Shown here piece after piece: positions 26,959-34,972 of a DNA stretch of 64,000 nucleotides. The translations under genes and the position numbers were made by a program. The stretch's first letter is position 1, and the number at the start of each line of letters is the position of its first letter. Below the pieces are notes generated by a model. It did no database searches and was not told where the DNA came from. It was given only the letters and a program-made list of their open reading frames with translations. Source of the stretch: Desulfovibrio mangrovi (GTDB lineage: Bacteria > Desulfobacterota > Desulfovibrionia > Desulfovibrionales > Desulfovibrionaceae); NCBI RefSeq assembly GCF_026230175.1, contig NZ_CP104208.1, positions 2,976,001-3,040,000 on the forward strand, given 5' to 3'.

Positions 26959-28377
26959 ATGCCATCTATTACGATCATTGGTGCGGGCCCGGGCGGCCAC
27001 ATCGCCGCGTTTGACGCTGCCCGTCGGGGGGCAGCTGTCACGCTGGTCGAGAAAGGCGAAGTGGGGGGAACCTGTCTGAACACAGGCTGCATTCCCACCA
27101 AGACCATCAAGGCTTCGGCAGAAGCGCTTGAGACTGCCGGGCGTCTTGCCGAGTTTGGCATCCGTACAGGTGTGGAATCCGTTGGATATCAGGCAGATAT
27201 GCCGGCCATTGTTGCGCGCAAGGAGCGGGTACGCAAAATTCTGTGTGGTGGTCTGGAAAAGACTTGTGCCGCCCTTAAAATCCGGCTTGTGCGTGGTGCC
27301 GCAGAATTGGGGGCCAACCGCAGCGTGCTGGTGCACACGGAAGAAGGAACTGAACAGATACATAGTGATGCCGTCATCATCGCTACGGGGTCCAAAATCC
27401 TCGATCTGCCTTCACTTCCTGTGGACCACAAACATATCATCAACAGCGACGATGCGCTGAATCTGGACCACGTTCCCGCCCGTATGATCATCGTGGGCGG
27501 CGGGGTTATCGGTTGCGAGCTGGCCTTCATCTACCGCGCTTTCGGTGCGGAGGTAACCATAATTGAAGGTCTGAATCGTCTGTTGCCCATTCCCTCCGTG
27601 GATGAAGAGATGAGCCGCCTGCTGCTGCGGGAGGCCAAGAAGCATGGCATTCGCGTGGAACTGGCACGCACTGTGAAGCAGGCAACGGTTGAGAATGGTG
27701 TCGTGCAGTGTGTTCTCAGTCCTTCTCCCTTCGTGGAAGGCGTTACCGGTCCTGATGCTACGGTTGAGACGGATATGGTGCTTGTGGCCGTGGGGCGTTC
27801 TCCCAATACTGAAGGACTCAAGCTGGCAGAAGCTGGTGTGGAAACTGACAACCGCGGCTGGATCAAGGCTGACTTGAGAATGCGCACCTCCGTGGAAGGG
27901 GTTTACGCCATTGGTGACGCGCTCGGACCTGCGCGTATCATGCTGGCGCATGTGGCTTCCGCAGAAGGTCTTTGTGCCGTTGCAAACTGCTTTGGCGAAG
28001 AAAGAGAGCTGGACTACAATGTGATTCCGGCCGGTATCTTCACTTCTCCCGAAATGGGGACTGTGGGGCTTTCTGAAACGGAAGCTGCACAGGCCGGCAT
28101 CGAGTTTCGCTCTCAGGTTTTCCAGTTCCGGGAACTGGGCAAGGCGCAGGCCATGGGCGAACTGCCGGGGTTATTCAAGCTGATCTGCGAAAAGGAAAGC
28201 GGCAAGATCATCGGTGCCCACATTGCAGGGGCGCACGCAACCGACCTTATAGCGGAAGCGGCGCTTGCCATGGAAAAAGGCCTCACTGCAGCCGATCTGG
28301 CCCACACCATCCATGCGCACCCCACGTTGGCCGAAGGGCTCTACGAGGCCGCAGAAGGATGGCTGAGAGGCCGTTAA
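26959..28377 (+). CDS. lpd: Dihydrolipoamide dehydrogenase
   Basis: 472-residue FAD-dependent disulfide oxidoreductase that reoxidises protein-bound dihydrolipoamide with NAD+. FAD motif GAGPGGHIAAFDAARRG, redox pair in GGTCLNTGCIPTK, NAD motif IVGGGVIGCELAFIY, and the C-terminal catalytic His in HAHPTLAEG are all present. Full length. The start at 26959 has CAGGAG upstream. It sits between osmC and gcvH, so its likely substrate is the adjacent lipoyl protein. No E1, E2 or gcvT/gcvP gene is nearby. Confidence 0.95.
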   Translation: MPSITIIGAGPGGHIAAFDAARRGAAVTLVEKGEVGGTCLNTGCIPTKTIKASAEALETAGRLAEFGIRTGVESVGYQADMPAIVARKERVRKILCGGLEKTCAALKIRLVRGAAELGANRSVLVHTEEGTEQIHSDAVIIATGSKILDLPSLPVDHKHIINSDDALNLDHVPARMIIVGGGVIGCELAFIYRAFGAEVTIIEGLNRLLPIPSVDEEMSRLLLREAKKHGIRVELARTVKQATVENGVVQCVLSPSPFVEGVTGPDATVETDMVLVAVGRSPNTEGLKLAEAGVETDNRGWIKADLRMRTSVEGVYAIGDALGPARIMLAHVASAEGLCAVANCFGEERELDYNVIPAGIFTSPEMGTVGLSETEAAQAGIEFRSQVFQFRELGKAQAMGELPGLFKLICEKESGKIIGAHIAGAHATDLIAEAALAMEKGLTAADLAHTIHAHPTLAEGLYEAAEGWLRGR

Positions 28378-28413
28378 TCCATTCCCCCTATTGAGTACAG
28401 CAAAGGAACCATC

Positions 28414-28803
28414 ATGAGCGAACTTACCTATCCTGAAGATATTCTCTATCACGCCGAGCACACCTGGGTGCGTATTGCGGATGACAATACCGCCGTTGTG
28501 GGTATTACCGATTTTGCCCAGGACCAGTTGGGAGAAGTGGCCTTTGTGGACCTGCCTTCCGTTGGTTCTGCTTTTGCCGCAGGCGATGAATTCGGCACAG
28601 TTGAGTCAATCAAGGCTGTCAGCAGTCTCCATATGCCTGTTTCCGGCACGGTTACTGCTGTGAATGAAGCCCTTGGCAGTGATCCGTCGCATGTGAATAC
28701 CTCCCCTTATGGTGAAGGCTGGATGCTGCGCATTACTGTTGCGGCAGATGCCGACCGTTCCCACTTGATGAATGATCAGGATTATGCCGGGCAGCTCAAG
28801 TAG
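28414..28803 (+). CDS. gcvH: Glycine cleavage H-like lipoyl carrier protein
   Basis: 129-residue lipoyl-bearing protein. The N-terminus LTYPEDILYHAEHTWVRI and the lipoylation site FGTVESIKAVSSLHMPVSG are characteristic of GcvH; Lys in ESIKAVS is the attachment residue. VVGITDFAQDQLGEVAFVDLP is also typical. The start at 28414 has AAAGGAA upstream. Last gene of osmC-lpd-gcvH. As the partner gcvT and gcvP are absent here, it may act in glycine cleavage encoded elsewhere or carry another group; sulfur-oxidising systems use GcvH-like carriers. Confidence 0.92.
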   Translation: MSELTYPEDILYHAEHTWVRIADDNTAVVGITDFAQDQLGEVAFVDLPSVGSAFAAGDEFGTVESIKAVSSLHMPVSGTVTAVNEALGSDPSHVNTSPYGEGWMLRITVAADADRSHLMNDQDYAGQLK

Positions 28804-28875
28804 CTGGGCGGTTTCCGAACGATACTCCCAAGACTGAGGTCCCCCGTCCCTCCGGGTGGGACGGCCTTGCGCCAG

Positions 28876-28910
28876 AGCGGCTTCCTGTGCAGGAAGCCGC
28901 TTTCGTTTTG
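28876..28910 (+). terminator. Terminator of osmC-lpd-gcvH
   Basis: GCGGCTTCCT and AGGAAGCCGC pair around GTGC, then TTTCGTTTT; 73 bases after gcvH. Confidence 0.85.
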
Positions 28911-28990
28911 TCAGCTTCTGGGAACGGTCCGCGGTGTCGTGTTTTGCTGGGGGCAAACGTAACTCGCTTGAATAGTGATCTCTCTTTGGC

Positions 28991-29013
28991 TGTCGCTGCG
29001 ACAATGGTGTCGC
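28991..29013. promoter_or_regulatory. Activator palindrome, copy 3, with an extra half-site
   Basis: TGTCGC-T-GCGACA-ATGG-TGTCGC: the exact palindrome is 28998-29013, with one more TGTCGC half-site at 28991-28996. It ends 63 bases upstream of the sigma-54 promoter at 29076. Confidence 0.75.
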
Positions 29014-29075
29014 CTTTTGAATCGCCCCAGAGATTTTTTCAGGCATAATTCCATTAATAACAGATAGATGCGTGT

Positions 29076-29092
29076 TTGGCGCGACATGTGCT
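29076..29092 (+). promoter_or_regulatory. Sigma-54 promoter of the EamA-YitT unit
   Basis: TTGGCGCGACATGTGCT: GG at 29078-29079, GC at 29090-29091, exactly ten bases apart, and a near-perfect match to YTGGCACG-N4-TTGCW. The predicted leader to the ATG at 29302 is about 200 bases with no clear gene in it. Confidence 0.75.
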
Positions 29093-29301
29093 CTATGCCG
29101 GTTGGCCCGCAGGGACGTGCGCTTGTGCAGAAGTGCAGCGCGGACCGTAGAGGGCCGGAGCAGGTAGGAGTGTGCACTGTGCGCATTCCCTGTGGTGGTC
29201 TGCTTCATTGTTCACTACCCCCGCATGGGGCCAAGCCGGTATTCTGCCGGAACGGGCAGCGCCTGACGTCGGAAAGTCACGTAGACCCGTAGGATTAGTT
29301 T

Positions 29302-30267
29302 ATGCACTGGAATACATTTAAGACGACGCAGTTTGCAGGCTACCTTTTTATCATTCTCAGTATCATTAACTGGAGCGGCAATTTTGTTGCTTCGCGGGGT
29401 ATGGCCGACATGGGTAGCCCGGGGGCGCTCAACTTGTTGCGGTGGGGGCTTGCCACAGTGCTTTTTGCTCCTTTCGGCATTCGCGCCCTGTGGCGGGAGC
29501 GGGCCGAGGTTTTGCGACTTTTCATGCCGCTTTCAGTGATTGCGCTTTCAGGTATTTCTCTCTTTGATACCTTGATCTTCTTGGCCGGCCATACCTCTGA
29601 AGCCTTGAATATGTCCCTGATTTCGACGCTGTCTCCATTGTTGACGGCTCTGACGGCACAATGCTTTCTGCGGCAGCGGTTTCACGGCAGGATGTATGTG
29701 GGGATAGCCGTAAGCTTTCTGGGGGTCTGTCTGCTGGTAACCAATGGCAATCTTCTGCGGCTGGGATCAATGGAATTCGCAGCGGGAGATATCATCATTC
29801 TGGCTACGGCTTTGATGAGCGCCATTTATAATCACACCATCAAACTGGTTGCCGACAGGATAAGTCAGGCTACGCTGCTGATGGCTAGTTGTTTGCTGGG
29901 AACAATCTATTTGGTGCCGGTGGTGTTATGGGAAGGCGGTGGCAGTTTCAACTTGCCCGATATGACTTCCACACTTATCTGGTCACTGTTATATCTGGCG
30001 ATATTTGCATCCCTTCTCTGTTACCTGCTGTGGAACATGGCTGTGCAGGTGCTGGGGGCAACCAAGACCGCCATGTTTTACTATACCCTGCCGCCCGTCA
30101 GTGGATTTGCGGCATGGGTGGTGCTTGGCGAACCGGTGGGTATGGACCAGCTTCTCAGCGGTGCAATTATTCTTGCTGGCATACTCATCGCGCTTTATGC
30201 TGAAAAGCCCAAATGGTTGAAGGTAAGGTTGGCAACTCATGAGCAGCTTGCTGAGAACGCTGAGTAA
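29302..30267 (+). CDS. EamA-family (DMT) transporter
   Basis: 321-residue inner-membrane protein with ten predicted helices in two EamA repeats. INWSGNFVASRGMADMGSP and NLLRWGLATVLFAPF mark repeat one; ALMSAIYNHTIKLVADR and GATKTAMFYYTLPPVSGFAAWVVLGEP mark repeat two. Members export amino acids, metabolites or drugs, usually by proton or sodium antiport. ATG at 29302 has AGGAT upstream. The 3' end overlaps the YitT gene by 29 bases. Placement under the shared sigma-54 control suggests export of a product or excess of the substrate handled by the neighbouring units. Confidence 0.9.
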   Translation: MHWNTFKTTQFAGYLFIILSIINWSGNFVASRGMADMGSPGALNLLRWGLATVLFAPFGIRALWRERAEVLRLFMPLSVIALSGISLFDTLIFLAGHTSEALNMSLISTLSPLLTALTAQCFLRQRFHGRMYVGIAVSFLGVCLLVTNGNLLRLGSMEFAAGDIIILATALMSAIYNHTIKLVADRISQATLLMASCLLGTIYLVPVVLWEGGGSFNLPDMTSTLIWSLLYLAIFASLLCYLLWNMAVQVLGATKTAMFYYTLPPVSGFAAWVVLGEPVGMDQLLSGAIILAGILIALYAEKPKWLKVRLATHEQLAENAE

Positions 30268-31102
30268 TTCTTTGGTGTGGAACATGTTTTTGCTGATGCT
30301 TGGAGCCTTTGTCTTCATCGTCGGCTACAATGGCATTGCCGCGCACTATAATTTTGTTCCGGGTGCGCTTTACGGTCTTGCCGTGGTGGCAAACGATGCT
30401 GTGTCCGCAGTGTCGCTTGCCAAGTGGTATCTCATGTTTAACGTACCGTTGTTTGCGGCGGCGTGGACTGGGGTGAGTAAGCGTTTTTTCTTCCTCAACC
30501 TTTTGACCATGGGTGCCATTGCATTGATGACATCTCATGTGCAGCTTGATCTGGGTATACGGGACGGTATGAACGCGGCAATTGCCGCAGGTGCACTCAT
30601 GGGAGCAGGTAGCGGAATTATCCTTCGGTCATATGGCGGGGGAGGTGGCCTTGATGTGCTTGCCGTCATCCTGAACCGCAAATACGGCGTTCGCTTTGGG
30701 GTGTTCTACTTTGCTGTTAATGGTGCCGTGATGCTGTTTGCCCTCTCCCGCTACTCTTCTGATACGATAGTTTCCTCCCTTGTCATGCTGTTCATCAGTT
30801 CCATTGTCACTGAATACGTATTGTCGTTGTTCAACCAGCGTAAGGCGGTGCGCGTAATTACCCGAAAGGGAGACGCCATGGTCCGGCAACTGACGGAAAC
30901 GAGCAAGTTTCACGCTACGGTTATTCCGGCACGGGGCGGGTACTCTGGTGCGCCCATGGACATGGTGTATTCCATAACGGACAACTTGCGGCTGCGGGCT
31001 TTGGAAGAAATAATCTTTGCCGTGGACCCCGAGGCCGTGCTGGTGGTGGAGAATACCTTCAGCGTGCTTGGGGGGAGCATTGCCTCCAGAAAGACCTACT
31101 GA
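30239..31102 (+). CDS. YitT-family membrane protein with DUF2179 domain
   Basis: 287-residue protein: five or six membrane segments (VWNMFLLMLGAFVFIVGYNGIA, FNVPLFAAAW, GALMGAGSGIILRSYGGGGGLDVLAVIL) followed by a soluble C-terminal DUF2179 domain of about 80 residues (KAVRVITRKGDAMVRQL, TVIPARGGYSG, VFAVDPEA-like end). The family has no agreed function; transporter or sensor roles are proposed. It overlaps the EamA gene by 29 bases, so the pair is translationally coupled. Confidence 0.88.
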   Translation: MSSLLRTLSNSLVWNMFLLMLGAFVFIVGYNGIAAHYNFVPGALYGLAVVANDAVSAVSLAKWYLMFNVPLFAAAWTGVSKRFFFLNLLTMGAIALMTSHVQLDLGIRDGMNAAIAAGALMGAGSGIILRSYGGGGGLDVLAVILNRKYGVRFGVFYFAVNGAVMLFALSRYSSDTIVSSLVMLFISSIVTEYVLSLFNQRKAVRVITRKGDAMVRQLTETSKFHATVIPARGGYSGAPMDMVYSITDNLRLRALEEIIFAVDPEAVLVVENTFSVLGGSIASRKTY

Positions 31103-31130
31103 TCAGGTTGAGCAGCAAGAATCTTGAAAG

Positions 31131-31173
31131 GAAAAGCGGGAGCCGGACTATTTCCGGCTCCCGCTATTTTTTG
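31131..31173. terminator. Terminator of the EamA-YitT unit
   Basis: AGCGGGAGCCGGA and TCCGGCTCCCGCT form a 13-bp stem followed by ATTTTTT. A-rich sequence on the left lets it also act on the convergent MerR gene. Confidence 0.92.
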
Positions 31174-31187
31174 GGCTATTCCCGTTT

Positions 31188-32024
31188 TTACCGTTCGACC
31201 TTGATAAGGACTTCCGTGACGAACTGTTCGCTATTTCTCGTGGACCAATAGTCGGCTACGTAGCGTTCATAGGACTCATCCGCGAAGGCATATGAGTAGT
31301 GTTCCGCCCACTTGAACATCTTTTTGTAGGTTTCCCCGATGTTTTCATGGGGGCCTATGTGATAGCAGCTGGCCATCATGCATTCTCCGAAACTGGTCAG
31401 GGATTCGACCGGAGCCGAGTGCAGGGGTTTTTGCAGAATGCGAACATGCTTGGGGTGTTCATCCAGCCTTTTCTTGAGCGATAGGAAATTGATGACAACC
31501 GGACCCGTTACTTCAATGTTCAGGCTGTCAATGTAGTTGGTCCACTCAATGTTTATAATGCTACCCTTGAAGTCGTTATTAAATACCTGTTTCTGCTGAA
31601 CATATTCTGTGGTTTCAATATATTTTATCGAAACCTCCCTGCTGTTGTTGGCCATTACGATCTCTGCTTCGGTAATAAGATCATGCCAGTCTTTTATGGA
31701 AATATACTGCTTTTGAATTTCATTTTTAAGTCTCTTAAGTTCTTTTATTTTACTTATAAATGAATGTTTTAATGTGTTGTATGAAGAGTTGGATTCAATT
31801 CCTTCGATAAAGAAACGCATTTCATCGAGAGTGAATCCCATCTGTTTGTAATATTTGATGATGGGAACTGTGAGTATGGCGTCGCGCGTGTAGTATCGGT
31901 AGTTGTTATGGTCGTGTCGAATTGGAGTTATGAGGTTGATATCATCATAATAACGTAGCGTTTTTTTTGAGACATTGCAGATGCGGCTGACGTCTCCTAT
32001 GGAATATTTCGCTTTGCAGGTCAT
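31188..32024 (-). CDS. MerR-family regulator with GyrI-like effector domain
   Basis: 278-residue transcription regulator. The winged helix-turn-helix reads YSIGDVSRICNVSKKTLRYYDDINLITP, followed by a long dimerisation coiled coil and a C-terminal GyrI/BltR-like ligand-binding domain with paired aromatic strands (KHVRILQKPL, MMASCYHIGPHENI, TEVLIKVE). The start at 32024 has GAGGAAC upstream; the frame extends upstream but looks non-coding. The middle of the gene (about 31560-31780) is much more AT-rich than the neighbours, suggesting transfer. Its target is not obvious: no divergent efflux gene is intact next to it. Confidence 0.85.
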   Translation of the reverse strand: MTCKAKYSIGDVSRICNVSKKTLRYYDDINLITPIRHDHNNYRYYTRDAILTVPIIKYYKQMGFTLDEMRFFIEGIESNSSYNTLKHSFISKIKELKRLKNEIQKQYISIKDWHDLITEAEIVMANNSREVSIKYIETTEYVQQKQVFNNDFKGSIINIEWTNYIDSLNIEVTGPVVINFLSLKKRLDEHPKHVRILQKPLHSAPVESLTSFGECMMASCYHIGPHENIGETYKKMFKWAEHYSYAFADESYERYVADYWSTRNSEQFVTEVLIKVER

Positions 32025-32194
32025 GATGTTCCTCTGCTGTGTCAGTAGATGTAGTATGGATAACTGTGCGTACTGATGACATGTGTATGTGATGGAATAT
32101 TTGCTTGCCTGTTGAGAGGGGGCTGCGTAGCGTCTCTCCCGCTCATAATGTCGCGTTTGTGTATTTGCATAACGTGTTCCAAAAAGTTTTATCA

Positions 32195-32437
32195 GGGGGA
32201 GCGCCACTTGTGAGCATGGCTGCGCCAGCCGTTGGAAATTGTGGCGACAAGATTGCGCGTGAGGCGTCATGGCTTGCCTCTTCTTTCAACAGGTAAGCAG
32301 GCATGCAGTGTTTTGTGCTTCGGGCTGCACACGTTCAAGTGCCGTCATGGGAGATGATGAAAAGAGGCTTGCGATAAGAATGATCGCAAGCCTTGTTGTT
32401 TGAGAGAGCTGCCAGCCCGTTGGTTATGCGTTTCCTT
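32195..32437 (+). repeat. Long direct repeat, copy 1
   Basis: About 243 bases repeated at 34544-34787 in the same orientation with scattered differences. The longest exact block includes AGGTAAGCAGGCATGCAGTG and the text around GTGCTTCGGGCTGCACACG. The copies flank the glycosyltransferase gene. Confidence 0.88.
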
Positions 32438-32663
32438 TGTTTTGCTGTATGGCTGTGGTTGTCGTGGTGTCGAATATTCACAGAATGCTGGTATGCTGCT
32501 GACGTCTCGCATGTGTCCGATAAGTTCTTGGTATATATGGGGAGTGGCTGTGCTCTGTCTTAGAAGATGAACAATTAATGGCTGAGTTTGAAAGCTCCCG
32601 GTGAGAGTCCAAACAGAGCGCGGAAGCATCTGAATTATTTTTTGGGGGTAGCGTTGCGTGACA

Positions 32664-32696
32664 ATAGAAAGGCCCTGCTTTTTGTGAAGCAGGGCC
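32664..32696 (-). terminator. Terminator of the glycosyltransferase gene
   Basis: GGCCCTGCTT pairs with AAGCAGGGCC around 6 bases; on the minus strand TTTCTATT follows. It lies 55 bases beyond the stop at 32752. Confidence 0.7.
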
Positions 32697-32751
32697 TGTG
32701 ACGTTGACGGTTTCGTAAAGCGTGCCGCCTTACAGGAGGCCGTGGATCCTG

Positions 32752-34365
32752 CTACAATGGGTAATTATTTCGAGTCACTTGCCAGTTTTTGAAAGTGGGC
32801 AAGCTGTTTTCAAATCGGTAGTAGAATTTTACATCGTTCCCCAGCGAATTGCCGTATGACGCTCTGGACTGGCTGGCAAAACCTGTGGACCGGTAGTGAC
32901 AGCAGGTAACCTGCCCAACATAGCGGACTTTGTATCCCAGGAGGCGCAGATCAAGGTGGAAAGCCACATCGTCCAGTTGGCTGGGGGAGAAGCGGATATC
33001 GAATTCCGGCAATTTCTCGAGGCATTCCCTGCGGATCAGGTGGCAACAACCCATGATGGAATCAACATCCTTGCGCACATTGTACAATCCGTTGTCCAGG
33101 GTGTGCAGTGGAGTGCTCAGGCTTAGTCGGAATAGGCCGGGGCGTGCTATGGAAACGTCGCGATACAGATACTGCAGCGTGTTGTTGCCGGGGTTGGTTA
33201 CTTTGCACCCTACGGCCCCAATTTGAGGGTCTTCGTCAATTGCTGTCACCAGCGCCGCCAGCCACTCTTTATCAATGGTCACATCGTCATCAAGGAAGGC
33301 AACCAGCTCAGTCTTTTCGTCACTCAGGGCGTGCTGGACAATGTAGTTGCGGGCAGCCGGAGCACCGACATTTACAGGGAGTACGATGGACTCCAGCTGA
33401 GTTGTCATGAAAAGTGATTTTGCCTCTTCAACAACTTGCTGGCTGTGGTCTGTGCATCCATTAAGCAGCACAATGCAACGAGCCGAACCAATGTTCGAGG
33501 CACGCAGGCTGTCGAGTGTTTGTTTCAGCAGGTCTGCTTTGTTGTACGAGTAAATGGCAATGACAATATTTCGCCCGGCAAAGGCATTTGGAATAACTGC
33601 AAAGGGCTTGGCAAGTTCGTCTCGAAGAAGCCGGATCGGCTTTTGCGACGGAGCGATTTGTAACGAGGTTTCCAGCAGGGCGCTGGCTGTATCGGTGTCC
33701 TTTAATGAAAGGCTGCTTATGGCTAGGGCATTAAGTAGAAATTCATTGTTGCAGTCAGGTACCGGCAGTGTGGGAAGGTAGGTTAGCGCTTCTTCGGCCC
33801 TGCCGGCTCTTGCTGCCAAATAGGCGAGGCGTTGCGACCATAGCGGTTTCAGTTCCGCGTGCGGGGTAAAGGATGGGAGCCAGTCATGCGAGCTGTTGCC
33901 CTGCTCCAGATCCATTTCATAGAGGGCGATGCCAAGATAAACGTTTCCTGCGTTGGCAGAAAGTTCCCGCAGAAGTCTGGCGCGTGCCTTGTCAGGATTT
34001 CCGGCGCTGACAAGCCGTTCCACAGATTGCATAAAGCTGGCGTTGGGGGTCAAATGCGACAAAATTTTAAGGCGCATTTTCAAAGCGGGAGACGGGGCAA
34101 TCTGCTGCATAACGTTCCCTACGGAAGCGTTGAACGGGTCAATTTTATGCAGGCATTTTACCAGATGGACAAAGCAGGTAATTGCCTCGGAGTGCTTAGC
34201 CAGTTTTTCATCGGCAGCAAACCGGTTGAAGAAATACGCGCCCAAAAATTCGTCTAATTCAAAGCAGGAATAATGGGTTTTGTAGTGCTGACAGACCTCA
34301 TCCAGTGTCAGTGCATTTAGCTCTGGAGAAAGCCCTGGCGGAATATACTGAAAGTCTGTCGTCAT
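32752..34365 (-). CDS. Family 2 glycosyltransferase with helical-repeat N-terminus
   Basis: 537-residue protein. Residues 1-260 are helical and resemble TPR-type repeats (RLAYLAARAGRAEEALTYLPTL, SSLSLKDTDTASALLETSLQIAP). The GT-A domain starts near NIVIAIYSYNKADLLKQTLDSLRAS; the metal/nucleotide-sugar motif is FLDDDVTIDKEW, and ED-like residues lie in SPSQLDDVAFHLDLRLLGYKV. No membrane segment is seen. Both sides carry the 245-bp direct repeat, so the gene looks like a mobile or duplicated module. Likely role: adding a sugar to a surface glycan or glycoprotein; acceptor unknown. Confidence 0.87.
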   Translation of the reverse strand: MTTDFQYIPPGLSPELNALTLDEVCQHYKTHYSCFELDEFLGAYFFNRFAADEKLAKHSEAITCFVHLVKCLHKIDPFNASVGNVMQQIAPSPALKMRLKILSHLTPNASFMQSVERLVSAGNPDKARARLLRELSANAGNVYLGIALYEMDLEQGNSSHDWLPSFTPHAELKPLWSQRLAYLAARAGRAEEALTYLPTLPVPDCNNEFLLNALAISSLSLKDTDTASALLETSLQIAPSQKPIRLLRDELAKPFAVIPNAFAGRNIVIAIYSYNKADLLKQTLDSLRASNIGSARCIVLLNGCTDHSQQVVEEAKSLFMTTQLESIVLPVNVGAPAARNYIVQHALSDEKTELVAFLDDDVTIDKEWLAALVTAIDEDPQIGAVGCKVTNPGNNTLQYLYRDVSIARPGLFRLSLSTPLHTLDNGLYNVRKDVDSIMGCCHLIRRECLEKLPEFDIRFSPSQLDDVAFHLDLRLLGYKVRYVGQVTCCHYRSTGFASQSRASYGNSLGNDVKFYYRFENSLPTFKNWQVTRNNYPL

Positions 34366-34831
34366 ACTTGTTTCCTTGACGTGGGGGTTGGCGGGATTGC
34401 GTACTGTCTATTTCGTCTGACCCTATCTATTTTTGGGCTGGTTGGCAAAAGGGCGACTTGGCGTAGCAAATATTGATACAAAGGTGTAACTCCCTGCTCA
34501 AACTGAACAGGGTGTCGTTTTGTTTCTTAAGCGATTGAAGATAGGGGGGGCACCACTTTTGAGCATAGCTGCGCCAGTCGTTGGAAATGGTGGCGACAAG
34601 AGTGCGCTTGAGGGTTGTGGTTTGCCTATTCTTTCAACAGGTAAGCAGGCATGCAGTGTTTTGTGCTTCGGGCTGCACACGTTCAAGTTCCGTCATGGGA
34701 GAAAATGAAAAGAGGCTTACGATAAGAATGATCTCAAGCCTTGTTGTTTGAGAGGACTGCCAGCCCGTTGGTTGTGCGTTCCTTCGCAGTTTCTCATAGG
34801 AATACCGAAACAAGTCTTTTTGTAGGGTTGC
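34366..34831. other. Gene-free stretch with repeat copy 2
   Basis: Holds the glycosyltransferase promoter, repeat copy 2 and about 45 bases of unique sequence before the tRNA-Ala fragment. No convincing gene. Confidence 0.5.
34544..34787 (+). repeat. Long direct repeat, copy 2
   Basis: Partner of 32195-32437, offset 2349 bases. Its internal hairpin is disrupted (CTTACGAT against ATCTCAAG), so this copy has decayed more. Confidence 0.88.
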
Positions 34832-34920
34832 ATGGCATTCAAGAGGTCATCGGTTCGATCCCGTTCAGCTCCGCCACGCAAGCAAAAGCGGTTAGGTTTA
34901 ACACCTAACCGCTTTTTTCG
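34832..34920 (+). repeat. Truncated tRNA-Ala copy with terminator (attachment-site scar)
   Basis: 89 bases match the intact tRNA locus at 19281-19369 with only two differences. The match begins exactly in the anticodon loop (ATGGCATTC) and runs through the tRNA 3' end and its terminator. The 5' half of the tRNA is absent, so it is not functional. This is the pattern left by site-specific integration at a tRNA gene. Confidence 0.9.
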
Positions 34921-34972
34921 TGTTGTCGAATGTTCACTGAATGTCAGTGCCTACTGGCGAGTCGTGTTTTTC

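Larger units (their letters stand above)
32025..32751. other. Gene-free stretch with a duplicated segment
   Basis: Over 700 bases without a convincing gene between the MerR and glycosyltransferase genes. It holds repeat copy 1 (32195-32437), a hairpin within it (GGCTTGCGAT/ATCGCAAGCC, about 32372-32396), the sequence GTGTCGAATATTCAC near 32476 that is related to the junctions at 34921 and 38806, and a hairpin at 32664-32696. Confidence 0.5.

Noticed and set aside
26927-28803. Glycine riboswitch upstream of lpd-gcvH
   Set aside because: The gaps before lpd (32 bases) and gcvH (36 bases) are too short, and the osmC leader lacks the conserved aptamer core.
29068-29292. A 74-codon frame in the EamA leader
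   Set aside because: No ribosome site, overlaps the sigma-54 promoter, and the translation has no recognisable pattern.
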